From Caldimonas thermodepolymerans (lineage in GTDB: Bacteria > Pseudomonadota > Gammaproteobacteria > Burkholderiales > Burkholderiaceae_C), in the NCBI RefSeq assembly GCF_015476235.1, contig NZ_CP064338.1:3658001-3722000 (forward strand): DNA of 64,000 nucleotides, written 5' to 3'. The notes beneath the pieces are model-generated. The model ran no database searches. It was not told where the DNA came from and was given only the letters and a program-made list of their open reading frames with translations. Position 1 is the stretch's first letter. Each line of letters starts with the position of its first letter. This document shows, in pieces, positions 15,446 to 24,092 of this stretch. The translations under genes were made by a program, and so were the position numbers.

Positions 15446-16783
15446 ATGAACAACCCGCAGCCGATGTCTACGCTGGATCAGCCGCGCAACAACATCCAGG
15501 TCAGCGCCGAATACCTCACCTTCAAGGCCTGGGCCCACGAGAAGCTGGTCGAGCGCACCGACGAGCTCGGCCACGACTTCGCGGTGATGTCCAAGCCGGC
15601 CGTGCGCCGCTTCGTCGCGCTGGAGATGGACCGCCTGATCCAGGAGATCCGCATCCCGCTCAACGAGAAGGAAGTCGAGCAGCTGATCGACGACCTGACC
15701 AACGAGCTGACCGGCTTCGGGCCGCTGGAAGGCCCGCTGCGCGACCCCGAGGTCGAGGACATCCTGGTCAACGGCCCGTACAACATCTTCATCGGCAAGA
15801 AGGGCGTCATCGAGCCGAGCGACCTCGTCTTCATCGACGAATGGCACCTGATGCGCATCATCTACCGCCTGCTGCTGCCCACCGGCCGGCGCGTGGACGA
15901 ATCCAGCCCGATGGTCGATGCGCGCCTGCCGCTGTACGGCCGCATCAACGTGGTCATCCCGCCGCTGGCGCTGGACGGACCGACGCTGTCGATCCGGCGC
16001 TTCCCGGCCGACCCGCTCAAGGCCAAGGACCTGATCGACCACGGCACGCTCACGCCGGAGATGCTGGAGTTCCTGCAGGCCGCGGTGCAGAACCGCTGCA
16101 ACATCCTCATCAGCGGCGGCACCAGCAGCGGCAAGACCACGCTGCTGAACATCCTGGCCAGCTTCGCCCGGCCGCAGGAGCGCATCGTCACGATCGAGGA
16201 CACCGCCGAGCTGAACCTGCAAGCGCGCCACATCGTGCGCCTGGAGACGCGCCCCGGCGGCCATGACGGTGCCGGCGCGATCGACGCGCGCGACCTGCTG
16301 CGCAACGCGCTGCGCATGCGCCCGGACCGCATCATCGTCGGCGAGGTGCGCGGCTCCGAGGCGATGGAGATGCTGCAGGCGATGACCACCGGCCACGACG
16401 GCTCGATGGGCACGCTGCACGCCAACAGCCCGCGCGAGGCGCTGCAGCGGCTGGAGCTGCTGCTCAGCTTCGCCGGCTTCCCGGGCCAGGAAGTGACGCT
16501 GCGCCGCCAGATCGCCTCGGCGCTGGAGATCATCGTGCAGGTCGCGCGCCTGGCCGACGGGCGCCGCCGCGTGCTGTCGATCACCGAGGTCACCGGCATG
16601 GGCGACAACATCGTCGCGCTGCAGGAGCACTTCCGCTACGAGCCGCGCACGCTGCCCGACGGCACGCTGCAGGACTACTGGATCAACAACGGACTGCGCC
16701 CGCACACGCGCAAGCTGCACCACTACCAGCCCAGGTCGCAGGGCCTGCAGAACTGGGCGCACGAGGAGGTCTCGCGTGGTTAG
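15446..16783 (+). CDS. tadA: CpaF/TadA secretion ATPase
   Basis: This hexameric cytoplasmic ATPase powers pilus assembly. From 15446 it has 445 residues. An N-terminal helical domain is followed by the PilT/VirB11-type core: Walker A GGTSSGKTT with Lys230, Asp box TIEDTAELNL, Walker B RPDRIIVGEVRG and His box GTLHANSPREAL. The start is supported by AGAAAG upstream. The longer ORF to 15191 overlaps tadZ and is a shadow extension. It overlaps tadB by 8 bases, implying translational coupling. Confidence 0.95.
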   Translation: MNNPQPMSTLDQPRNNIQVSAEYLTFKAWAHEKLVERTDELGHDFAVMSKPAVRRFVALEMDRLIQEIRIPLNEKEVEQLIDDLTNELTGFGPLEGPLRDPEVEDILVNGPYNIFIGKKGVIEPSDLVFIDEWHLMRIIYRLLLPTGRRVDESSPMVDARLPLYGRINVVIPPLALDGPTLSIRRFPADPLKAKDLIDHGTLTPEMLEFLQAAVQNRCNILISGGTSSGKTTLLNILASFARPQERIVTIEDTAELNLQARHIVRLETRPGGHDGAGAIDARDLLRNALRMRPDRIIVGEVRGSEAMEMLQAMTTGHDGSMGTLHANSPREALQRLELLLSFAGFPGQEVTLRRQIASALEIIVQVARLADGRRRVLSITEVTGMGDNIVALQEHFRYEPRTLPDGTLQDYWINNGLRPHTRKLHHYQPRSQGLQNWAHEEVSRG

Positions 16784-17660
16784 CGCCCTGGCCTTCCTGT
16801 TCGCGGCGCTGTGCCTGCTGGCCGCCGCCGTCCTGGTGTGGCGCAAGAGCCGCCCGCCGCTGGCCGTCGGCGCGCTGCACCCCGGCGCGTCCGCCGAGAC
16901 TCTGCACCTGCCCGACTGGCCGTGGAAGGACCGCGTGCGTGCCTGGCTGCGCAAGTGCGGCGTGACCGACCCGCGCGGCTTCGCGATCCGGCTGGCGATC
17001 GGCACCCTGCTGTGTGCGGTCGTCGCGGCGCTGCTCGCGCCGTGGTGGGCGGTCCCGCTGGTGCCGTGCACGGTGCTCGTGCTGGCGTGGCTCGCGTTGG
17101 TGTGGCGGGGGCAGCGCCGGCGCGCGCAGATCGTCGTGGAGCTGCCGAACTTCCTCGACGGCATGGTGCGCATCACGCGCGTGGGCGCCAGCCTGCCCGC
17201 GGCGCTGCTGTCGATGTCCAAGGACGCACGCGGCCCGATCCGCGACGTGTTCCTGCAGGTGGGGCTGCGCCAGCAGGCGGGCCTGTCGCTGGACCAGGCG
17301 ATGACGCAGGTCGCGAAGTTCTATGACATTTCCGAGCTGCACCTGCTGGCGGCCATCCTGCGCCTGAACCAGCGCTACGGCGGCCGCGTGGACACCGTGC
17401 TGGAACGCATCGCCGAGTGGATGCGCTCGCGCGTGGCAGCGCAGGCCGAGCTGGCCGCGCTGTCGTCCGAGACCAAGATGTCGGGCCTGCTGCTGAGCCT
17501 GCTCGTGCCGGGGCTGGGCGCGTTCATCTTCATCACGAACTACCGCTACATGGCGCTGATGCTGAAGGACCCGACCGGGCGCACGCTGCTGGCCGTCGCG
17601 CTCGCGCTGATGGTCAGCGGCATCGTCCTGCTGGCCCGCCTGGCGAGGATCAAGGAATGA
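16776..17660 (+). CDS. tadB: TadB inner-membrane platform protein
   Basis: The 294-residue protein belongs to the type II secretion F (T2SSF) family. An N-terminal helix (LAFLFAALCLLAAAVLVW) and a central pair of helices (~70-105) precede the T2SSF cytoplasmic domain (VELPNFLDGMVRITRVGASLPAAL... QRYGGRVDTVLERIAEWM). Two C-terminal helices follow. With TadC it forms the inner-membrane platform driven by TadA. The start GTG/TTAG region overlaps tadA, and its stop overlaps the ATG of tadC (ATGA). Confidence 0.93.
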   Translation: MVSALAFLFAALCLLAAAVLVWRKSRPPLAVGALHPGASAETLHLPDWPWKDRVRAWLRKCGVTDPRGFAIRLAIGTLLCAVVAALLAPWWAVPLVPCTVLVLAWLALVWRGQRRRAQIVVELPNFLDGMVRITRVGASLPAALLSMSKDARGPIRDVFLQVGLRQQAGLSLDQAMTQVAKFYDISELHLLAAILRLNQRYGGRVDTVLERIAEWMRSRVAAQAELAALSSETKMSGLLLSLLVPGLGAFIFITNYRYMALMLKDPTGRTLLAVALALMVSGIVLLARLARIKE

Positions 17661-18613
17661 TGGGAAACAGCCTCCAATGGGCCCCGATCGCCATCGGCAT
17701 CAGCGTGGCCCTGATCTCCGGCGTGGTGCTGCTGGGCGCCTGGTGGCTGCTGCAGCGCCGCTGGACCCAGCGCCGGGCGTCGGCGCTCGCGGCCCGTTGG
17801 GCCGCCGGTGCCGACGCGGTGATCGAACACGCCGACGACGGCGCACACCGCTCGCGCCTCAGCCGCGCGCTGGAGGCGATCGGCCGCGCCCTGGCGCCGG
17901 AATCGCAGGGCAACGGCGAGGAACGGCAGCTGCTGGAGCAGTCCGGCTGGCGCGCCCCCTCGGCGTGGTGGATCTTCATGGGCCTGCGCTTCGCGCTGGC
18001 CGCGCTCGGCCTGGCCGTCGGGGCGCTGGCGTCGGTGGGCTCCAGCGGCAAGGGCGCGCCCGGCTGGCTGCTGCCGGTCGGCGGCGCGATCGCCGGCTGG
18101 CTGCTGCCCAAGCTGGTGCTGCACGCGGTCGCGGCGCGCCGGGTGGCGCGCTTCCGCGCCGAGCTGCCGCTGTTCGTCGACCTGGTCGGCCTGCTGCAGA
18201 GCGTGGGCCTGAGCATGGAGCAGTCGCTGTACTCGCTCGGGCAGAGCCGCGACCAGGGCCTGGACGTGATCGGCCACGAGCTGGAGGAAGCCAACCGTCT
18301 GGTCTACGCCGGGCGGGCGCGCATGGACGCGATGGACCACATCGCCGCCTGCATGCACGACGACGACTTCCTGGAACTGGTGTCGCTGCTGCGCCAGATC
18401 GAGCGCTACGGCGGCGACGTCTCGACCTCGCTGAAGACGTTCTCCGAACGCCTGCACGAGAAACGCCGCATGGCCCTGCGCGAGCGGGTCGGCAAGATCA
18501 CCGTGAAGATGACCATGGTGATGGTGCTGACCATGCTGCCGGCCCTGCTGCTGCTCACCGCCGGACCGGGCTTCCTCGGCATCCTGCGCAGCCTGGAACG
18601 CATGGGAGGGTAA
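17657..18613 (+). CDS. tadC: TadC inner-membrane platform protein
   Basis: The 318-residue T2SSF-family protein starts at the ATGA overlap with tadB. It has an N-terminal helix (APIAIGISVALISGVVLLGAW), a middle hydrophobic pair (~105-165) and the T2SSF domain (ELPLFVDLVGLLQSVGLSMEQSL... LLRQIERYGGDVSTSLKTFSERL). A C-terminal helix pair ends the protein. It partners TadB in the assembly platform. The earlier in-frame start at 17417 lies inside tadB and is rejected. Confidence 0.93.
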   Translation: MMGNSLQWAPIAIGISVALISGVVLLGAWWLLQRRWTQRRASALAARWAAGADAVIEHADDGAHRSRLSRALEAIGRALAPESQGNGEERQLLEQSGWRAPSAWWIFMGLRFALAALGLAVGALASVGSSGKGAPGWLLPVGGAIAGWLLPKLVLHAVAARRVARFRAELPLFVDLVGLLQSVGLSMEQSLYSLGQSRDQGLDVIGHELEEANRLVYAGRARMDAMDHIAACMHDDDFLELVSLLRQIERYGGDVSTSLKTFSERLHEKRRMALRERVGKITVKMTMVMVLTMLPALLLLTAGPGFLGILRSLERMGG

Positions 18614-18617
18614 TCCG

Positions 18618-19463
18618 ATGAACGCCATCCATTCCGACCCGCACCCCGGCCTCGCCTGGCGCGCCCTGCTGGGCGCCCTCGTGCTCAGCCTGGCCGGATG
18701 TTCCAGCCTGCAGCAGCCCGCGCGCAGCGCCGAGCGGCCGGTGCCGCCGGCCGTCGAGGCCAAGGCGCCGGACGAGGCGCGGCTGTACCTGGAACTGATC
18801 CACAAGATGCAGGCCGGCGGCCAGTACTACGCGTCGCTCGCCTACCTGGACAAGTACGACACCCAGTTCCAGGCCAGCGCGCAGACCCGCTTCCTGCGCG
18901 CCACCGCCCTGCGCAAGGTGGGGCGCCTTGACGAAGCCGGGCAGATCTACGACAAACTCGCGCAGGTCGCGGATTACGCCGCACAAGCACACAACGGGCT
19001 GGGGCTGATCTGCGCGGAGAATGGGGATTACGCACAGGCCAAGGCCCATTTCCAGGCCGCAGCAGCGAAGGACCCCACCAACCTCGACATCCTCAACAAC
19101 CTTGGCTATGCCGCCCTGGCCTCCGGTGACCTGGAGGCCGCGCAGATCGCGCTGTACAAGGGCGGGCAACTCGGCCCGAAGGACCGGCGCGTGTGGAGCA
19201 ACATCGCCGTGCTGGAGATCCTGCGCGGGCGGCCCCGCAACGCCGAGCGGATCATGGACCACTTCCAGCTCGATCGCGATCGCCGCGCCGCGATCCAGCG
19301 GGAAGCTGCCCGCTGGTCGACCGCCCAGGTCCCGCCCGAGACCGCCCCGACGGCGCAGGCGCCTGCCCCCCGGCGCGGCGGCACGTCCGCCGTGCTGCTG
19401 CAGCCGCGCGTCACGCACGCGCTGGTGCCCCATGCGCCCGCCGCCCCCGGCTGGGCGCAGTGA
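18618..19463 (+). CDS. tadD: TadD-like TPR lipoprotein
   Basis: The 281-residue protein has a lipoprotein signal peptide with lipobox LSLAGC. Tetratricopeptide repeats run from ~55 to ~210 (RFLRATALRKVGRLDEAGQIYDKL; AHNGLGLICAENGDYAQAKAHF; ILNNLGYAALASGDLEAAQIAL). The tail is Pro/Ala-rich. TadD lipoproteins act as outer-membrane pilotins or assembly factors for the secretin. GGGAGGG lies upstream and the gene starts 4 bases after tadC. Confidence 0.9.
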   Translation: MNAIHSDPHPGLAWRALLGALVLSLAGCSSLQQPARSAERPVPPAVEAKAPDEARLYLELIHKMQAGGQYYASLAYLDKYDTQFQASAQTRFLRATALRKVGRLDEAGQIYDKLAQVADYAAQAHNGLGLICAENGDYAQAKAHFQAAAAKDPTNLDILNNLGYAALASGDLEAAQIALYKGGQLGPKDRRVWSNIAVLEILRGRPRNAERIMDHFQLDRDRRAAIQREAARWSTAQVPPETAPTAQAPAPRRGGTSAVLLQPRVTHALVPHAPAAPGWAQ

Positions 19464-19516
19464 ACGCCGCCCGCCAGGGATGTCCCCCGCCCGAAGAAGA
19501 AAGACCGAAGACCGCC

Positions 19517-20056
19517 ATGCTGCCTTCCCTCGCCTTCGTCCCTGCCCGGCCCCGGCGCCCCCTGTGCGCGGTGGCGCTGGCCTGCGGCCTGAGCCTGGGC
19601 GCCGCCGCCCAGGCCGCGCCGGACGCCGGCTGGACCCAGCCGCCGCTGCTGCAACGCCACGAGGCCGCCGCCCGGCCGGCCGAGCCAAAGCCCGTCGCCG
19701 AGGCCCGGCCGACGGCCACGCCGCGCACGGTGACGCCGGTGACCGCGCCGGCCGGACCGCAGGCCTCCGCAGTGCAGGCCGCGCAAGCCCCGGCCGCGCC
19801 GTCCGCCGCCGTCGCCGCCCCGGCCCCCAAGCCGGCCCCCGCGGCGCCGGCCACCGGCGTGGCGACCGGGGACAGCGTGCGCCGGCTGCTCGACTTCCAG
19901 GCCCAGGGCACGCAGGCCGGACGGCCGACCTGGCTGGAAGGCCGCGCCCGCTCGGCGCAGGCCCAGGCCAAATCGGCCGGCGATGCGCCCGCGGCGGGCA
20001 TGCCGCAGGCCACCGACCCCCTGCACGGCGCGAGGACGGGCGGTGGTGCGCGCTGA
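19517..20056 (+). CDS. DUF3613-type exported protein of the Tad cluster
   Basis: The 179-residue protein has a signal peptide (ending GAAAQAAPDAG) and an Ala/Pro-rich low-complexity middle (~45-115). A short conserved C-terminal block, GDSVRRLLDFQAQGTQAG...WLEGRARSAQ, fits DUF3613. Such genes regularly sit between tadD and tadG in Burkholderiales Tad loci, but their role is unknown. The start at 19517 is preceded by a purine-rich GAAGAAGAAAG stretch. A longer in-frame ORF overlaps tadD. The end overlaps the tadG GTG start. Confidence 0.75.
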   Translation: MLPSLAFVPARPRRPLCAVALACGLSLGAAAQAAPDAGWTQPPLLQRHEAAARPAEPKPVAEARPTATPRTVTPVTAPAGPQASAVQAAQAPAAPSAAVAAPAPKPAPAAPATGVATGDSVRRLLDFQAQGTQAGRPTWLEGRARSAQAQAKSAGDAPAAGMPQATDPLHGARTGGGAR

Positions 20057-21815
20057 TCGGTCCCCACGCCCCGGTCCGCGCCGCCAGCGTGGCGCCATCG
20101 CCATCCTGGCCGCGCTGCTGCTGCCGATCGCCATCGTGGCGGCGGCGTTCGCGATCGACCTGGGTCACCTGTTCTTCGTCAAGCGGGACATGCAGAAGGC
20201 GGCCGACGCGGCCGCGCAGGCCGCGGCGCAGCGCCCCGACGACGCCCAGCGCACCGCGCAGGAAGTGGCGCGACTGAACGGCTTCGACGCCGACGCCGGC
20301 GTGGTGACCGCCACGCTGGGGCGCTGGGACCCGGCCGGGCCGACCCAGGCCTGCCCGCCGTGGCGCACCGGCGGCTGCACGCCGCCCTCGTACTTCGCCA
20401 GCGGCCTGCAGCCGTTCAACGCCGCCCAGGTCGTGCTGCGCCGCGACGTGCCGCTGTTCTTCTTCGCCGGCGCGCGCACCATCGAGGTCGGCGCGATCGC
20501 CGCGCGCGTCGATGCGGCGGGGCTGTCGGTCGGCGGCCGGCTGGCTTCGATCGACACCGAGCAGTCGCGCCTGCTCAACGCGCTGCTGCGCGGGCTGCTC
20601 GGCACCAGCCTGAGCATCGACGCGGCCGGCTACCGGGCGCTGGCCGACGCCAACGTGCGGCTCGGGCCGCTGAAGGAGGCGCTGGGCGTCGGCAACTTCG
20701 AGGAGCTGCTGCAGGCCGGGCTGACGCTGCCCGTCCTCTACGACGGCATCCTCACCGCGCTGGGCCAGGACGGCGTGCTCGACAGCGCTGCCGGCGGCGC
20801 GCTGCACCTGCTGCTCGACGCGGTCAGCGCCCCCCTGCGCAGCGTGACGGTGCGGCTGGCCGACATCCTGGACCTGTCGCTGCCCACCGCGCAGTCCGCC
20901 ACCGAGGCCCGCGTCAACGTGTTCGGGCTGGTCACCGCCGCGGCGATGGTGGCCAACCGGGGCCACTTCATCGAGATCCCCGACCTCGGGCTGCAGGTGC
21001 CCGGGGTGCTGGGCATCCGCGCCGGGCTGGTGGTGATCTCGCCACCGTCGCTGGCCTACGGCCCGCCGGGGCAGGACGCCGAGGGCCGCTGGTACACCCA
21101 GGCACGCAGCGCCCAGATCGGGTTGAAGCTGGACGTGCGGGTCGCGCCGCTGCTGGGCGACACCGTGCACCTGCCGCTGTACCTGGACGTGGCCGCCGGC
21201 CAGGCGCGCCTGGCCGAGCTGCAGTGCGGCGTGCCGCGCTCGGCCACGCGCGCGGCCATCGACGCCAACGCCTCGCTGGCCAACGTGGTCGTCGGCGACA
21301 TCGACGACGACGCGCTGAGCGACACCCACCGCCCGCTGCACGAGCGCGTGCGCGGCGCGACGCTGCTCAACGTCCTCGGGCTGATCCGGGTGTCGGTGAA
21401 GGACGCGCTGGTCGTGCCGGTCGGCACGGGCGGCGCCTCCGGCGGCCAGCAGGGCTGGCAGCGGCTGGAATTCACCGGCGCGCCGCCGCTGATGCAGACC
21501 GTCGACAACAACGCGGTCGGCTCGGTGCTCGGCACCGTGGTGGGGGCGCTGCGCGACCAGCTGCGCCCGGGCAACCTCAACGTCGTGGTGCTGAGCGAGT
21601 CCGGGCTGCTGGGCCTGGTGGGCGGGCTGGTCGGCGGCCTGGTCAGCGGTGTCGTCAGCGGCCTGCTGGACCTGCTGCTGCCGCTGCTGACGCCCCTGCT
21701 GCAGGTGCTGGATGCGGTGCTGGTGCCGGTGCTGCGCCTGCTCGGCGTGCAGCTGGGCGCGGCCGACGTCGGCCTGGACACGGTGTCGTGCAACCAGGCC
21801 GGCTTGGTTTATTGA
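20043..21815 (+). CDS. tadG: TadG-like pilus assembly protein
   Basis: The likely start is the GTG at 20043 or 20046, with GAGGAC upstream, overlapping the previous gene. This gives about 590 residues. The N-terminal TadG/TadE-type motif QRGAIAILAALLLPIAIVAA and the following FFVKRDMQKAADAAAQAAA form the single membrane helix and its conserved continuation. A large periplasmic region follows. The C-terminus is strikingly Leu/Gly-rich (LLGLVGGLVGGLVSGVVSGL and onwards), like the tail of the lipoprotein at 8261. No von Willebrand A domain was recognised. TadG-like proteins are minor pilus-associated components. Confidence 0.85.
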   Translation: MVRADRSPRPGPRRQRGAIAILAALLLPIAIVAAAFAIDLGHLFFVKRDMQKAADAAAQAAAQRPDDAQRTAQEVARLNGFDADAGVVTATLGRWDPAGPTQACPPWRTGGCTPPSYFASGLQPFNAAQVVLRRDVPLFFFAGARTIEVGAIAARVDAAGLSVGGRLASIDTEQSRLLNALLRGLLGTSLSIDAAGYRALADANVRLGPLKEALGVGNFEELLQAGLTLPVLYDGILTALGQDGVLDSAAGGALHLLLDAVSAPLRSVTVRLADILDLSLPTAQSATEARVNVFGLVTAAAMVANRGHFIEIPDLGLQVPGVLGIRAGLVVISPPSLAYGPPGQDAEGRWYTQARSAQIGLKLDVRVAPLLGDTVHLPLYLDVAAGQARLAELQCGVPRSATRAAIDANASLANVVVGDIDDDALSDTHRPLHERVRGATLLNVLGLIRVSVKDALVVPVGTGGASGGQQGWQRLEFTGAPPLMQTVDNNAVGSVLGTVVGALRDQLRPGNLNVVVLSESGLLGLVGGLVGGLVSGVVSGLLDLLLPLLTPLLQVLDAVLVPVLRLLGVQLGAADVGLDTVSCNQAGLVY

Positions 21816-21867
21816 CCTTTGATCGACCTTTGCAACCCATGATGCCCAGGTCTTACGACGCAGCGAG

Positions 21868-23298
21868 ATGACGGTGAACCTGCTATTGCTGGAAGGCGCG
21901 ACCGAGTTCGCCACCCGAGTCCGCAGGTGCCTGGACGTGGCCGATGTCCAGGCCAACGTCTTCACGTGCTGCGAGGAATGGCAGCAGTTCAACGACGGCC
22001 ACGCGCAGCTCGACGGCGCGATCGTCGGCACCGGCTTCCTGGAAAACCCGCGCTTCCGCCAGGCCGACTGGGACCTGGTGCAGGGCCTGCCGGTGCTGTG
22101 GATCGGCTCCAAGCCGCCGGCGCTGTACTGGATCGGGGGCAAGAACCCCGTCGTGCTGCACGAGGACTTCACGTTCACGCAGCTGCGCAGCCGGCTGGTC
22201 GAGCTGGGCATCCTGCCGCGCTCGCACGGCATGGCGCCGGCCGCGCGCCGGGCACCGACGGACGAGGACGACTTCAGCGCCAGCATCCTGCACCGCTCGC
22301 CGCGCGTGACGCAGCTGATCGAGGACTGCCGCGCCTACGCCTGCGTGGACAGCCCGGTGCTGCTGATCGGCGAGACCGGCACCGGCAAGGAGCTGTTCGC
22401 GCGCGCCGTAGCGCAGGGCCACCCGCGCTACGGCAAGGGCCCGTTCGTGCCGGTCAACTGCGGCTCGATCCCGGAGACGCTGTTCGAATCGCTGTTCTTC
22501 GGGCACGCCAAGGGCTCGTTCACCAATGCCTCGCGCGCCCACAAGGGCCACCTGGTGCAGGCCCACGGCGGCGTGCTGTTCCTCGACGAGATCGGCGACC
22601 TGCCGCTGCAGCAGCAGGTCAAGCTGTTGCGCGCGCTGGAAGATGGCGTGGTCTGGCCGGTCGGCGCCACCGAGCCGGTGCAGACCGACTTCCGGCTGGT
22701 GGCCGCGACCAACCGCGACCTGCGCGAGATGGTGCGCGAGGGCCGGTTCCGCGCCGACCTGTACTACCGCATCGCGGTGATCGAGATCGCGATCCCCTCG
22801 CTCGACACGCGCGGCCCGGACGACAAGGTGCTGCTGTTTGCCACCTTCTTCCAGCGCACCATGCAGAAGGTCGACCCGCACGCGCAGGTCGAGCTGCCGC
22901 CGTGGATCGTCGAGCAGGTCGCCGCGCGGCGCTTTCCCGGCAACGTGCGCGAGCTGATGAACCTGGCGCAGCGCACCGCGGCGCTGTTCGCCCGCTACCG
23001 CAGCTTCGACCGGGAGCGCTTCGACGGCATCTTTGCCGACAGCCACGAGCTGGCCTTCCCGCGCCCCGCGGAGGCCGCGACCCCGCAGCCGGCCTGGCGC
23101 ATGGACCAGAGCCAGGAGCGCCTGCGCATCATCGACGCCCTCAGGCGCCACGGTGGCCGCCGCGAAGCCGCCGCGCGCGCGCTGGGCATCAGCCGCAAGA
23201 CCTTGTGGGAGAAAATGCGCAAACACGAACTGCTGGCCGAGCCGGGCACCCCGGTGCTCGGTTCGCCTACCCCCGACACGGGCCCCGGAGAAAACTGA
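21868..23298 (+). CDS. Sigma-54-dependent activator of the Tad locus
   Basis: The 476-residue protein has a receiver-like N-terminal domain (~1-115) without a clear acidic phosphorylation pocket. The AAA+ domain (~140-375) has Walker A GETGTGKE (168-175) and Walker B GVLFLDEIGDL. A Fis-type helix-turn-helix follows (REAAARALGISRKTLWEKM). The sigma-54 contact loop reads GSFTNA (216-221) where the consensus is GAFTGA; Phe218 and Thr219 are kept. It follows tadG by 52 bases, and a perfect sigma-54 promoter precedes flp. The gene very probably activates its own operon. Confidence 0.92.
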   Translation: MTVNLLLLEGATEFATRVRRCLDVADVQANVFTCCEEWQQFNDGHAQLDGAIVGTGFLENPRFRQADWDLVQGLPVLWIGSKPPALYWIGGKNPVVLHEDFTFTQLRSRLVELGILPRSHGMAPAARRAPTDEDDFSASILHRSPRVTQLIEDCRAYACVDSPVLLIGETGTGKELFARAVAQGHPRYGKGPFVPVNCGSIPETLFESLFFGHAKGSFTNASRAHKGHLVQAHGGVLFLDEIGDLPLQQQVKLLRALEDGVVWPVGATEPVQTDFRLVAATNRDLREMVREGRFRADLYYRIAVIEIAIPSLDTRGPDDKVLLFATFFQRTMQKVDPHAQVELPPWIVEQVAARRFPGNVRELMNLAQRTAALFARYRSFDRERFDGIFADSHELAFPRPAEAATPQPAWRMDQSQERLRIIDALRRHGGRREAAARALGISRKTLWEKMRKHELLAEPGTPVLGSPTPDTGPGEN

Positions 23299-24065
23299 TG
23301 ACCTTGTTCCGCCACGTCGCGCTCCTCGCTGCCTTCGCCATCCCTGCCACCGCCCTGGCTGACGCCTCGTTCTGGCCGGGCGAGCGACCTGCCGCGTCCG
23401 GACGCCCGGCCGCCGCCGAGCCGGCCGCCCCCGCGGCGTCCGCGGTGGAACCCCCGCCCGAGGCGGCCTCCGCGCCGCGCCAGCCGCCCGCGCTGATGCG
23501 CGAGCTGACCGCGCTGATCGAGTCGCGCCAGGTCAACGAGATGCGCACCACCTACAACGGCCCGTTCGCCGCGGCGCTGTTCTTCGAACCGGAGAACCTG
23601 AACTACTACGTCGCGCTGCTCAAGGGCCAGGACTTCTGGTGGATCGGCCGCACCACCGACGCGAAGGAAGCCGAGACGCTGTACACGCGCATGGCGGAGC
23701 AGACCGTCACGCTGGCCGCACCCGACCTGGAGAAGATGCAGCTGGACGCGCGCATCGCCGCCACGCGCCGCCAGCTGGAACAGGCGCGCCGCCGCCAGGG
23801 CGAGCTGGCCGAGCAGCTGCAGGCCCAGCGCCAGGTCATCCGCGAGGGCGTGGCCGCGCAGGCGCGCCTGCAGTCGGAGACCCGCCAGCTGGCCGAGGAA
23901 CGCGCCCGCCTGCAGCAGCAGCTGCAGTCCATCAGCGCCACCATCGACGCGCTGGAAGCCGCGGCCAACAAGGTGCCCAACCTGGGCGCCGTGCCGGGAG
24001 CGTCCGAGCCCGCCGCCGAGCCGGCGCGCAGCCGCCAGCGCCCGGCGCGCCAGCCGTCGCGCTGA
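23298..24065 (+). CDS. DUF2968 family exported coiled-coil protein
   Basis: The 255-residue protein has a signal peptide (MTLFRHVALLAAFAIPATALA), a Pro/Ala-rich segment, then a conserved block LMRELTALIESRQVNEMRTT and YYVALLKGQDFWWIGRTTD. A long heptad-rich helix (~150-230) and a basic tail follow. This order matches DUF2968, which commonly closes Tad loci in Burkholderiales. Its ATG overlaps the stop of the sigma-54 activator, indicating coupled translation. Function is unknown. A periplasmic, structural or regulatory role in the pilus system is inferred. Confidence 0.82.
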   Translation: MTLFRHVALLAAFAIPATALADASFWPGERPAASGRPAAAEPAAPAASAVEPPPEAASAPRQPPALMRELTALIESRQVNEMRTTYNGPFAAALFFEPENLNYYVALLKGQDFWWIGRTTDAKEAETLYTRMAEQTVTLAAPDLEKMQLDARIAATRRQLEQARRRQGELAEQLQAQRQVIREGVAAQARLQSETRQLAEERARLQQQLQSISATIDALEAAANKVPNLGAVPGASEPAAEPARSRQRPARQPSR

Positions 24066-24092
24066 ACGGCCACGCGCGCGGGCGCGGCAGCG

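Noticed and set aside
18555-22286. Minus-strand ORF of 1243 residues
   Set aside because: It covers tadD, DUF3613, tadG and the activator gene in antisense; no domain is recognisable.
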